Shown here one piece after another: positions 36,433-46,279 of a DNA stretch of 64,000 nucleotides (positions are counted from its first letter, which is position 1; each line of letters opens with the position of its first letter). Made by a program: the position numbers and the translations under genes. The stretch is from Nissolia schottii (lineage: Eukaryota > Streptophyta > Magnoliopsida > Fabales > Fabaceae). Where the stretch lies: NCBI GenBank assembly GCA_003254905.1, contig QANU01009643.1, positions 18,096 through 82,095 of the forward strand, read 5' to 3'. The notes beneath the pieces are model-generated. The model saw only the letters and a list, made by a program, of their open reading frames with translations, was not told the DNA's origin and did not search any database.

Positions 36433-37023
36433 CAGGGCTGGTCAGATCTCTGGCTCATCCTCGCTGGGCTCCTCCTCCGGATCCTCCTCCTCGTCCTCCT
36501 GCTCCGGATCCTCCGGCTCGTCCTCCTACTCTGGCTCCTCCTCTGGATCCTCCTCCTCATCCTCCTGCTCCGGCTCCTCTGGCTCGTCCTGTTGCTCTGG
36601 CTCCTCCTCTGCCTCGTCCTCCTCCTCCACGATCTCCATGGGATAATCCTCCTCGGGTGATGAGGGCACAGGTACATCTGGCGGGTCTCGGGGGCCGGGG
36701 GACGGGCCTGCCTCGTGGTAGGGAGTGCGAGGTGCAAACTGGCGGCGGTAGTCTCTGGACGTCCTCATCCGTGCTCCTCGCCGGTAGGCCTTGGGCGGTC
36801 GCAGTCTCACGGAAACTGGATCAACCTCCACGTCCTTCTCGTAAGGAGCGGGCTCGCCGTCGGTGGGAGTCTCTGGCTCTGGGGAAGCCGGTGGTGCAAC
36901 TCGGAGGGGTGTGGGACGGTTCACCACAAGTACTGACCACAGCTCCGCCTCCTCCCCTATCTCAGGGTCTATGGTCCTAAACCTGCTGCGGAGGATCCGC
37001 CGCTTCTTCGGCGGGGTCGTCAT
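36433..37023 (-). pseudogene. LTR-embedded ORF with acidic C-terminal tail
   Basis: Reading from 37023 on the complement, the frame starts MTTPPKKRRILRSRFRTIDP and runs 165 aa to a TAG at about 36526. It would continue another ~30 residues to 36433 if that codon were sense. The N-terminus is basic (KKRRILRSR, a possible nuclear-localisation signal), the middle is Pro/Arg-rich, and the last ~50 residues are almost only Glu, Asp, Pro and Gln. The copy at the window end (63840-64000) keeps the start region and the acidic tail but has lost the middle. No family is recognised. GC-rich composition contrasts with the surroundings. Confidence 0.4.
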
Positions 37024-37544
37024 CTAGCTCACCTGAAGTCATAAGTGAGTGGGGGTGAGAACGGTGGTTCTCAGTGGATAACTATGGAGTAGTGGGGATC
37101 TGGTTACTCAATTATGCTTCCGGCCGTCCAGGAGATCTCTAAGTGTTCATGCATCTAGACATCCTACCAGTTATTTCTTGCCTAAGTTCCTGGGCGGCTT
37201 TATCTAATTACTAGGTGACTGGGATCTAATCTTTCTTACTAAGTTCTCGTGCTTATTAACCAGACTCGCGGTGCTACTGTGACCGTCTCGTACGTGTCTC
37301 ACGGACGGTTTACCCAACATGCATTTATAATCATATATACATAACCATACATAATCAGATATAATCATACAGCTTATACAATTAGCACATAAATGTAATG
37401 CATAAGGGGATAGGGGTTTCTCTTACGCGCCTGTGGCCGCGTCCTTCTTCGCTGCTGGGTTGCCATCGCTCCCATGTAGACTGGGGGATCGTCATCCCTT
37501 CTCCAGCTACGACGTGTGGTAACACTAGGAGTGAGGCTCGTATG

Positions 37545-37719
37545 CGTCCGAACTTCGTGGACGACTTACTCACTTACGTCCGAACTTCGTGGACGGCGTC
37601 CGAACTTCGTGGACGACTTAATCATCTGCATCCGAACTTCGTGGATGACTTTAAGGCCTGAGTCCGAACTTCGTGGACTGAATCTCTCTTTCTCTCTTAT
37701 GTCCGAACTTCGTGGACAT
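37545..37719. repeat. Six-unit hairpin array, core GTCCGAACTTCGTGGAC
   Basis: Units at 37545-37563, 37577-37595, 37597-37615, 37629-37647, 37661-37679 and 37699-37719. Every unit has the same centre CCGAACTTCGTGG, flanked by complementary arms: CGT/ACG three times, CAT..ATG once (ccgaacttcgtggatg form), AGT/ACT once and ATGT/ACAT once. Spacers are 1-19 bp and unrelated. Arms therefore change in matched pairs while the loop stays constant. It lies in the LTR-derived sequence. Function unknown. Confidence 0.9.
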
Positions 37720-38194
37720 CTTACCTGTCTTTTAAATGTCATGGCATAAAAGCTCAAGCGCTCCTTACTTTCTTTTCTCTCGCCGGGTGGAAACCCGCGT
37801 TCAGATCATTCTCTGTGTAACATCATCATAACTCAGTCCGTCTCGCACGGTTGGGGAGGGGCTTTTCAGGTATGACGTGCTAAGAGAGGGGTTCCTATTA
37901 CACAACTATGTCATAACTTCAGGCTACTCCGACCCTCTGCGACTGGGGCCCGTCTTTAGATTTAACCGTTTTCCCTAATTTAAGTTACCATCTTTGCACA
38001 TTAGTTTATTTGATTCTAGTGATCTATGGTTTCCCTAAGTCCTGTGGCAACACTGGCTCATGAATGCATGCAAGACTCGATACTCATGCTCTGTCCTCGT
38101 TCACTGCACCCCGTGGGTGGCTCATGCAAATAGCAGCACATACACATAAACTCCTTACATAGTCTTTTCTGCTTAGATAAACCTGACCAGTACC

Positions 38195-38370
38195 CTCGGG
38201 CTCCGAGCCGCTCAGCGCAAAGGGACCCCTCGGCTCAGCGCTTAAGGCTCGTACCGCTCAGCGAATTGGTGCCTCCGCTCAGCGCCAAGAGCTCTCATCG
38301 AACAGCGGGAGGTTTGACTTCGGTCAAAGGTGTTGTGCCGCGCCAGGCCGCTCAGCGATCTGGTGCGTAC
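38195..38370. repeat. Cluster of CCGCTCAGCG palindromic words
   Basis: gccgctcagcg, ggctcagcgc, ccgctcagcga, ccgctcagcgc, and ccgctcagcga recur every 20-40 bp, with a diverged tcgaacagcggg between. The core CGCTnAGCG is self-complementary. Similar words (ccgcacagcgg, gttcagcgga) occur at 47600-47750 in another repeat. Part of the LTR-derived sequence. Confidence 0.7.
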
Positions 38371-39939
38371 AACACCTAACCGAAGCTAACAGCAAGGCTT
38401 TCCTCCATGTTCTTTCTCATTTCTCCCAAGTTTTTGGGCATCAAACCTGCATCATTTTTACTTCTCAACCACTCCCTATATCATCCTAACCATAATCACC
38501 TAAACTAAATCCTAACAAAACATTTCTAACACATATATTCACATACAAGCACATACATAAACATCAACCAAAAGAACACCAAAGGAGGTGCCTAGCCTAT
38601 GTTACCCACTTCTTCCATGCCTTCTCCACTCAAACATATATCATTTTCTTCAAGCTTTCAACCTATAACAATATCTTAACTATACTTTACATCATCAAAC
38701 CTTAACCACATTTTTAGAAAACAAAACACATAAACATAAACACATATAATACATAAATGCACATTTTATCACATATTCACACATACACATAATTAGATCA
38801 CCAAGGAGGTGATTTATGCATAGTTACCCACTTGTCAAGAAGGTTGGTGTTGGTGAGGGAAGTTTGGAGTGAAGTCCCACTAGCCTTGATGTTTCCAAAG
38901 CTTGAGATCACCTTTCTTCAAGATGAAAAACTTTGAGCAATGAGGAGGGTGATGATGTTTTTCCTCTTGATTGTGGATGGAAGAAAATGAAAACCAAGAT
39001 GAGGAGACTTTGAGGCTATGTTTCGGTTTTTGGGAGGTGGAAGGGGATGGCAAGAGTGCTTGATTTCTTGAAGACTAGGTGGTATTCTTGAGGCTTGGCT
39101 TAGTGTATGTTTATGGAGGATGTGGGAAATGAAATTTTTCTTAGAATTTGGGGAGTGAAGCCACGGTTTTGGTGGCTGATGGTGAGGGGAAATTAATTGA
39201 ATTTTGGGATTTAATAAAATTAGATGAATAGTAGAAGGTATGGGTGCAGGTATGACTAAGTGATGAGTTTGGTTTGATGTGTAAGAAAGGTAAGGTGATG
39301 GTTAGTTTTGAAGTACAATTTAAGGGATTATTTTGGATAAAATCCCATCTCCTAATCGTGCAGCCCCTCTCTTTCAGCTGCTGAAATTTCACTTCCCTCC
39401 CGGTTCCAGTTCACTCGTGTTTTATCACTCGCAGTATCGGTGCGTCGCGCACGGTCGTCTGAAAAATATTTTGTTTATACCGTCGCGATCCTCTAATTCC
39501 CCTCTACCTAAGGGTATTAATATTTAAAGGTGTTTGTGAATTTTTCTCCGGGGGAGTATTTTCACGGACACCTTTTCCTCGTCAGAAAATTTCATCGGCG
39601 AACAACAGCTGTTCGGTCGTCTGCCGAACTTCCTACCGCAACCCGTTTTATTTCCTAGGGATATTCTACCTAATAATTTCCCATGTTTATTCTCTAATCA
39701 TGATTAGAAAATTAATTTGATATTTATGTTTACAATTATTTCTCTAAGGAAGAATCGGGATGTTACATGCCACGTGGCATCCCACGTGGCACGCCACGTC
39801 AGCGCCATTACCCCCCATCTAGCCCCAGGGACTAAAACCAAATTTTCAAATTTTACAGGGACTAAAACTTTTATACAGAAACTAAAACCAAACTTTGAAA
39901 TTTTACAGGGACTAAAAACATAATTAACCCTACATTTAA

Positions 39940-40205
39940 AGTCACTTTTTTGCGGAGCACACCCAAAACGGTACACGTGCCAATAGAGATAATAACAGTC
40001 TCCCATCACGTGCCAATAGAGAGGCAATTCATTCGTTCATGCGCTTGACTGCTTCCATTCAATGACAAGTGAATGAATATTAAAAGAAGAGAAAAGGAGT
40101 TGTATTACTCCCTTAATTTCTTTTAGTAATCCATTTTGTGTCCTACGCATGTATTAAGAATGAATGAAAAACATGAAAATATAGAAAATTTAATAATATT
40201 TTGCA
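39940..40205. other. Flank of the MULE, no gene seen
   Basis: A short unique-looking stretch. The phrase cacgtgccaatagaga occurs twice (39975-39990 and 40008-40023). Confidence 0.5.
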
Positions 40206-40687
40206 CTCTTTATTTAATATAGAGATAATAGAAGTAGTTAAAGTTATTAATAGTGTATAAAACATAAAAAAGTGTTTATTTAATAGAGATATAATAAAAA
40301 ATAGAATAGTTAATGTGGTATAAATTTAGAAAGTAGATAAATATTTGTAGAAATATCAAAATAAAAAGGAAGATAAAAAAATGGAGAGAATATTTTAGAC
40401 AAATTACACCAACACATCGATCAATATTACAATTATTTTCTCATAAGTCGTATGTTAACACTTGCTTCCTTTATTTTAAAATAAATCTTAAAATGTTTCT
40501 ATTATCTTTAAAATATCATTAATCCATAATATTCTGCATCTATCTATAATTTAGGATAAAAATTTCATTTTATATATTTTATTAATATTTTAAAATAGAA
40601 TTTAAGACGTTAAGAAAGGAGGTCATTGTGTCAACTTTGAACAAATTAATAGGGATGAATGTTGACATGCAAACTATAGAAAAGTAA
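40206..40687. repeat. Direct repeat, left copy
   Basis: Matches 42131-42608 in the same orientation with small substitutions and indels; shared blocks include 'ttaatccataatattctgca' and 'ggaggtcattgtgtcaactt'. The two copies are about 1.44 kb apart. No TG..CA ends or target duplication are seen, so it is not shown to be an LTR pair. Confidence 0.8.
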
Positions 40688-41111
40688 ATGTAATATTAAT
40701 GAAACAAATATGGAAGGAAATAGGTATAATTTACCTCATCATATTAATATTATAATAATATTAATATTATAATAGGTAAGTAATGTCTTTTCCTTTATAG
40801 TTGATGTGACACATTCGTTATGGTACATTATGGAGACTAATGAAGAAATATAAAATATAGTTAATTGACTTTCTCAATTGTTTGTCAATACAATTAACAA
40901 CAACCCACAAATACTACCAATAACATTGAATTTCATCTTATGCATTTATTCTAAATTACCTCCTTGTACTTTTACTGATGTGCACTTAAACACCCTTTTG
41001 CTACATTTTGAACAAAATTTATCTTTCTTATTTTTAAAAGAAGAAAAAAAACTCAACCCTTTTTGCAATGCAGTATTTTTGGTTCTTGTTGTTCCGTGAA
41101 ACCTTAAAATA

Positions 41112-41251
41112 ATGGCTACCTCTATAACTTCTCAGCTCGAAGCTCTCTAAGTCCTTTGCTAGCATTGACTTCGACTTGCTCAAGCGACCTTTCATCTGCC
41201 CTTCCATCTTGTTCAATCCCAAAGAATCCACCAACATCGACATCGAAGCCG
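41112..41251 (+). pseudogene. Fragment resembling the first exon of a HEATR1/UTP10-type gene
   Basis: From the ATG at 41112 the conceptual product begins MATSITSQLEAL, meets TAA, and after a frame change continues FDLLKRPFICPSILFNPKES and TNIDIEA. The phrase KRPF-RPSILF-PKE followed by a DIDI motif is, from memory, the N-terminus of plant HEATR1/UTP10-like proteins, large HEAT-repeat factors of the small-subunit processome in the nucleolus. Only about 45 residues remain. The reading then runs into unrelated sequence, and no later exons are present. It is a gene fragment, lying between the two direct repeats, and cannot be functional. Confidence 0.55.
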
Positions 41252-41477
41252 GCTATCTTCACTCACTCTTCCATCTTCACTCAAGAGACCCTACCCCCGC
41301 CCTTCCATTTAAAATAATAATAATAAATGAGGGCAATTTTGTCCAAAATATATTAGAAAGGAGTTATTTGAACACTTTAGAAATCTTAAGGTATGAAGTG
41401 CTCATTCATAAACGCCAAGGGGTTAAGTACACATCAATAAAAGTACAATATATGGGAATAAATTGTTGTTTACCCTT

Positions 41478-41481
<4 letters not shown>

Positions 41482-41541
<60 letters not shown>
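41482..41541. repeat. Compound (TC)n(TA)n microsatellite
   Basis: About 28 bp of TC repeat followed by about 32 bp of TA repeat. Confidence 0.95.
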
Positions 41542-41546
<5 letters not shown>

Positions 41547-42130
41547 TTCTCCTTCTTCCATGCCTTCCTTATATTATAAATGAGTCTCCATTCAATATCT
41601 GAAGTCTCCATCACAAGCACTAGCTTTCTCTTTCTATCTGAAGTCTGAACCTTTTTTCACTTCAACATTTTTATACAAGTCATTTTCTGCACAAACTACT
41701 CCCACTTGCATGTTCATATACAAGTTATGGATCGTTTTCATTTTTCACTCATTTTCTTCATTTTTTTTATTGACCTTATCGTTATTTTTTGTATTTTTTT
41801 TATTTATGCAGAACATTTGCTTAGAAGAATACACTTTTAATTTAAGGTAAATGAATTTCTTTTTCTCTTATTTCACTTTCCCTTAACTTTTTTTTTATTG
41901 CATTTCAAGTTTCATATGCCATTGATGCATGTGAATGTTTCCTTTTTTTCTTTTTGGAATATAGAAAAGATAAAGCTCATCAAGTTGGCAAGGGTCGAAC
42001 TTAGTCCCTAAATTTATTATTATTACTGAATTGTTTTTTTTGCCAAATTAATACCTTTAAAAATTATTTGTTACCCATTTTAGTTCTTAAAAAAAAATTA
42101 GACGTCGAGACTAAGTTAACACAATTGCTC

Positions 42131-42608
42131 TTATTTGATATAAAGATAATAAAAATAATTAAAATTATTAGTAATGCATAAACATGAGAGTGTGTGTTTA
42201 TTTAATAGACATATAATAAAAAATAGAATAATTAATATGATATAAATTTAGAAAGTAGACAAATATGTATGAAAATATCAAAATACAAAAATAGACAAGT
42301 AATAAAACGGAGACCATTTTTAGGCAAATTACACCGACCTTTTAATAATATTACACTTATTTTCTCGTAACTCGTAAGTTGACAATTGCTTCCTTTATTT
42401 TAAAATAAATTTTATAATGTTTCTATCATCTTTAAAATATCATTAATCCATAATATTCTGCATCTATCCATAATTTAGGATAAAAAATTTATTTTATATA
42501 TTTTATTAATATTTTGAAATAGAATTTAAGACGAAAGAAAGGAGGTCACTGTGTCAACTTTGAACAAATTAATAGAGATGAATGTTGACTTGCAAACTAT
42601 AGAAAAGA
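42131..42608. repeat. Direct repeat, right copy
   Basis: Partner of 40206-40687; see that entry for the matching blocks. It is followed by AT-rich DNA with one GC-rich palindrome at 42671-42682. Confidence 0.8.
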
Positions 42609-43576
42609 AAAGAGATTTCTGACACGAAAAGTAAATTTATATATGGTATAGCTATGATTGACTCCTACAACCCCCCGGGGGGCGCCCCATGAATTTCGCT
42701 GCTTTCGTGCATATAGCATGTGTAGCATATCTGTTAATTATAAAATTGAGAATATACTATTAATAAAACAGTATATATCAATTCGAATTAACATATGGAT
42801 TGTCAGAGTTGCATACATTCATTTCCCTTAATTAGTGGTATCATATTTGAGTATTGATTATGAAAATATGAAAAGAAAAGATGGTGCTAAAAGAATTATA
42901 CTTATGATAAAATCTCAAATACTCGAATGTAAGTGCATTTTAAATATTAAAGCTTGGTTGGTAATAGTAATTCAGCACTAATTTTTCTTAAGAAAGGTAT
43001 AGGATGAATTTGGTAACTAATCCATTCTCACGAATAATAGAACTGGTCAGAAAAATAATAAATCCAGAAAAGGAGGCACACTTCTTGGATTCCATTGCTT
43101 GACTACAATATCTACTTTGAACTAGGATATTTTTTATATGACGAAATTTAGATTTGGGATAACTATGAAATGATTTCAAACGATTCTTTTGGCAATGCCA
43201 TAAATATTGCTTACTTAATTACGTCAATGAGGTCATATCTACCTGCACAATTGAAAATTCCAGCTTGACCAGTGGATTTGAAAATTCCAGCTTGACCAGT
43301 GGAAGATAAATTATTTTCAGGGTTTTTGCGGGCCAATTTTTCTTTGCTTTTTGGTCTAAAAGATATTTAATTTGAGAAGGATAAATGATCTTGATATTTT
43401 TTAAATGGGTGACTTTTATTTTATTCACCTTGCTTCATTGATAGCTATTGGTGCTATACACACACACACAAAAGAAAACATATTGAGAGAGTGAGGGGGA
43501 GAATATGTGAGTCAGCAGAAAAGGAATAAACAAAAAAGTAAAAAATATCCCTAGAATTACAGATTGGATCATTCAA
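42609..43576. other. Intergenic region, no gene seen
   Basis: AT-rich, apart from ccccccgggggg at 42671-42682 followed by cgcccc. A 25-bp phrase (aaaattccagcttgaccagtgg) is tandemly duplicated at 43252-43302. Confidence 0.5.
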
Positions 43577-45305
43577 TCATCTGTTATTGCAGATTCTTGT
43601 GATGGGAGAGGTTTGATATGGTACTGCTGTTGTATGGTGGACTCCTCTTCTAGAAGTTGGGCCAACTAGAGGATGAAAAATGTCAAGGATCCCCAGCTTA
43701 GGAAGGAATTGATTCAGACAAGCAATTGGGACCCCTTTGGCAAACATGTCGGCAAGCTGGAGAGAGGAAGGATCTAAAAGTAATTTCATTAAACTAGATT
43801 GAATTCTTTCACGAACCACGTGGCAATCGATTTTGAGATGTTTTGTGCGTTTGTGAAAGACGGGGTTAATAGCCATATGCAATGCACGCTAATTGTCACA
43901 ATATAGAGCGGGTGGTTTGGAACATGAGACGTGAAGATCAGTGATGAGAAATTTTAACCATTGAAGCTCGCACGTAGCGAAAGCGAGAGCTCTGTATTCT
44001 GCCTTGGAAGAAGATTGGGGAGACGGTGGTCTACTTCTTGGTTCTCCAAGAAATTAAGGAATCGATGAGGAAGAAATAGAAGCCAGTGAGAAAACGATGG
44101 GAATAGGGGCAATTTCCCCAATCAGCGTCGTTGAAACCCAAAATACGGAGCTCACTGTGATGACGGAAGAACAATCCGTGACCAGGAGTACCCTTCAAAT
44201 AGTGAGCGAAACGACTTGAGGCCTTGAGATGAGCTTGTGTAAGGGAAGACATAAACATGCTGAGTTGTTGCGAGGAAAAGCACATGTCTAGGCATGTGGA
44301 GTTTCAGTACAGTAAATGTCCAATAAGGTGACGGTATGGTGTGACATCTTCGAGTGAAGCGGAGGAATCTTAAGATAGATAAGTGCCAGGGGCACTTGGT
44401 GTTTGGGATGGCTTTGAACCTAAGAGGCCCATTTCTGAAATGAGGTCCAGACAAAATTTTTTCTAGCAAACAAAAAGTCCAATGTTGGAGTGGTGAATTT
44501 CCAAGCCTAAAAAATAACGGAGCAAACTTAGATCCTTAATCCGAAAATGACTATCCAGGAGTTTCTTGATACAATCAAATTCAGCAAGTGAGGTTCCAGC
44601 AAGAATGATATCATCAACATAGACAAGAAGAGCAGTGGCGGAAGAATCAGAGAATCAAGTGAAGAGAGAATGATCACTAGATGCTTGAGTATAACCATAT
44701 TGGATGAGAGAATGAGACAACTTGCTGAACCATTGACGGCTCGCCTGTTTAAGACGATAAAAGGACTTAAGAAGCTTGCAAACCTAGTTTGACTTGGAGG
44801 TAACACCAGAAGGAACTTTCATGTAAATCTCCTCTTGTAAATCACCATGAAGAAATACATTATTCACATCCAATTGGTGAAGGTGCCAATTATTGTTGAA
44901 GCCAAAGCCAACAAAAAATGGACAGTAGTCATTTTCGCAACTAGTGAAAATGTATCAAAATAATCAAGCCCTTCTTTTTTAGTATAGCCTTTGGCAGCCA
45001 AATGAGCTTTATAACACTCAATAGAACCATTCACACACCGTTTGATTTTGTATACCCACTTGCCCCCAATAGGTGTGGCATGTGGAGGGAGATCAACCAA
45101 AACCCATGTGCCATTTTGCTCAAGAGCAATAACCTCAGTTGCCATAGCTTTGTGCCAACAATCAAATTTGCATGCTTCACTATAGGTAACAAGTTCAGTC
45201 ACACCATCTAAGGCTGCAAGTAAGTTTGGCTAGTACAAGATAGGTTGTAATAAGATAGGTAATTAGCTAAAGGATATGGTATGTCTGAGTGCTTAGAAGA
45301 GACTG
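43577..45305 (-). mobile_element. Ty1/copia retrotransposon remnant (reverse transcriptase to RNase H)
   Basis: On the complement, in order: PLANYLSYYNLS, then SEACKFDCWHKAMATEV, EQNGTWVLVDLPP, GGKWVYKIKR and [18 protein letters not shown] (start of the copia RT), then YVDD at 44610-44621 followed by ILAGTSLAEFD, then YLKGTPGHGLFF, FNDADWGNC, SKAEYRALAFATCELQWLK (RNase H), and TKHLKIDCHVVRERI with ADMFAKGVP near the end. These are the standard copia-order motifs. Stops and frame changes break the frame, and the gag, protease and integrase parts are absent, so this is a dead 3' fragment. No LTRs could be assigned. Confidence 0.9.
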
Positions 45306-45434
45306 GACTAGTAGAGATGGAATACGTGTTATCCTTGGCAATATAGATCTTCCTTTACATCATCTGTATATTCTAGTATCATTACATTAATTTCCCAAAA
45401 ATCTCTATGATTTTGTGTTCTCGTTAAGAGATCC
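45306..45434. other. Junction between copia and gypsy fragments
   Basis: About 130 bp with 'ctagtatcattacattaatttccc', possibly the leader or LTR edge of the gypsy fragment. It cannot be assigned. Confidence 0.3.
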
Positions 45435-45612
45435 CATGGCGAATGGAACTCATTTAGCTCGGGTTGAAGAAGCTAGCAAAACTCACAAGGAATTGATCAA
45501 CAAGCTATGGAGTGAGCAGTTGCTGGTCACATGTGAGCAGGTGCTGGTGAATCAAACTCAGCTAGGCAATTTGGAATTTGCTATGCAAGATGTCAAGAGA
45601 ATTTTGAATTAG
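45435..45612 (+). pseudogene. Ty3/gypsy gag, N-terminal fragment
   Basis: The frame starts MANGTHLARVEEASKTHKE and continues with a Leu/Gln-rich coiled-coil-like segment (VLVNQTQLGNLEFAMQDVKR) to a stop at 45610-45612. The MANGTRL..VEE start and following coiled segment are typical of gypsy gag in plants. The gag core lies 2.6 kb downstream, separated by other repeats. Confidence 0.6.
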
Positions 45613-45789
45613 ATCTTGAAAAGTCTGCATAACAACAATAATACTCAGGGTAAGGGGTCCATAGATCATAGTGCCAAAATTGAAAATTCAAATATTCCAC
45701 ACACTAGATTCATGTCACTGCTGAAAGCTTTTTGCACTCTCTTCATTTTTATATATCCTCCTTTACAGCTTTCAAATCCTCAAGGGATT

Positions 45790-46279
45790 CAATTGCAGTA
45801 TAGTCGAGTATAGTCGTATCCACAGAGAATTGAATAAAGTCATTCTTGAGTTTATTAATTTAACAATAGAGTGGATGATCTGTAAATGATTTTTAAGATA
45901 AATAAATTAAACAAAAGATAAAATGACACCGAGTGAAAACCAGATAGGTAAACTTGTTGGGAATTGACTCGTAATACAGTTTTCATATATCCATTAACTC
46001 AAAGCATATGAATTATCAATTCCTTTGATTCCTCGCCACCAGTTCTTATCTTATTCATCTCTTTCAAGCATGAAAAGATTACTCAGTTCCCTTTGTCATT
46101 TTGTCAATCTCTTGCACAAACTAACAAAGCAAACCGATCTATAATTTCAGGTGTTAAAATGACTAATAACCCTAACTCTATTTTTAGCAATTAGGAATAT
46201 TAGATGATTTAATCTAGTTCCAACTTAATGAATACAGTTCTCGCTCACAAACAATCAAGTTTCAAGTCATGCTTTAGGT
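45790..46279. repeat. Unclassified non-coding repeat, left part
   Basis: It lies between the gag halves and continues after the hAT at 47228-48116. The flanks of the hAT join at the 8-bp duplication ctttaggt. It has no ORF. Typical phrases are 'tatccacagagaattgaata' and 'ctaataaccctaactcta'. The 2.3-kb insertion is probably an LTR-element derivative. Confidence 0.45.

Larger units (their letters stand above)
35965..39766. mobile_element. Long LTR of a retrotransposon (solo or captured) inside the MULE
   Basis: The sequence from gtctgctaggttgttatctg to about 36450 is nearly identical to 63417-63900, where the same repeat has an intact start TGTAACACCC at 63385. Here the first ~45 bp are missing. 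The right end reads gggatgttaca, matching an LTR bounded by TGTAACA...TGTTACA. At about 3.8 kb it is as long as the LTRs of some chromovirus (Tekay-type) gypsy elements, and the 'gtgagtgggggtgagaacggtggttctcagtgg' phase resembles such LTRs; that lineage is a guess. It contains an ORF, a hairpin array and a CGCTCAGCG cluster. No gag or pol is present. Confidence 0.65.
35674..39939. mobile_element. Mutator-like element (MULE) with 9-bp target duplication
   Basis: The element 35683-39930 (4,248 bp) begins GGGTTAATTATATTTTTAGT and ends with the inverted form. It is flanked by identical tacatttaa at 35674-35682 and 39931-39939. A 9-bp TSD with long TIRs is the signature of the Mutator superfamily. 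The TIRs run about 35683-35880 and 39768-39930 and share 'TTTGGTTTTAGTCCCTG' and 'GGGATGCCACGTGGCA' blocks; the left one is longer by about 30 bp. No transposase is present. Nearly all the interior (about 35965-39766) is long-LTR retrotransposon sequence. The element is therefore either a small MULE hit by a retrotransposon or a Pack-MULE-like capture. Confidence 0.88.

Noticed and set aside
36404-36646. Ser/Gly-rich plus-strand frame
   Set aside because: It is the antisense of the Glu/Asp-rich tail on the minus strand; GAG/GAT repeats read as TCC/TCG give Ser.
37545-37719. CRISPR-like array
   Set aside because: Repeats are short palindromes with spacers of only 1-19 bp, in a plant LTR, with no cas genes.
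41176-41583. 135-aa plus-strand frame
   Set aside because: Its 5' part overlaps the HEATR1-like fragment, but its 3' half is a translation of the TC/TA microsatellite.
40206-42608. Direct repeats as LTRs of a complete retrotransposon
   Set aside because: No TG..CA ends, primer-binding site, polypurine tract or pol sequence could be seen; kept as a direct repeat.
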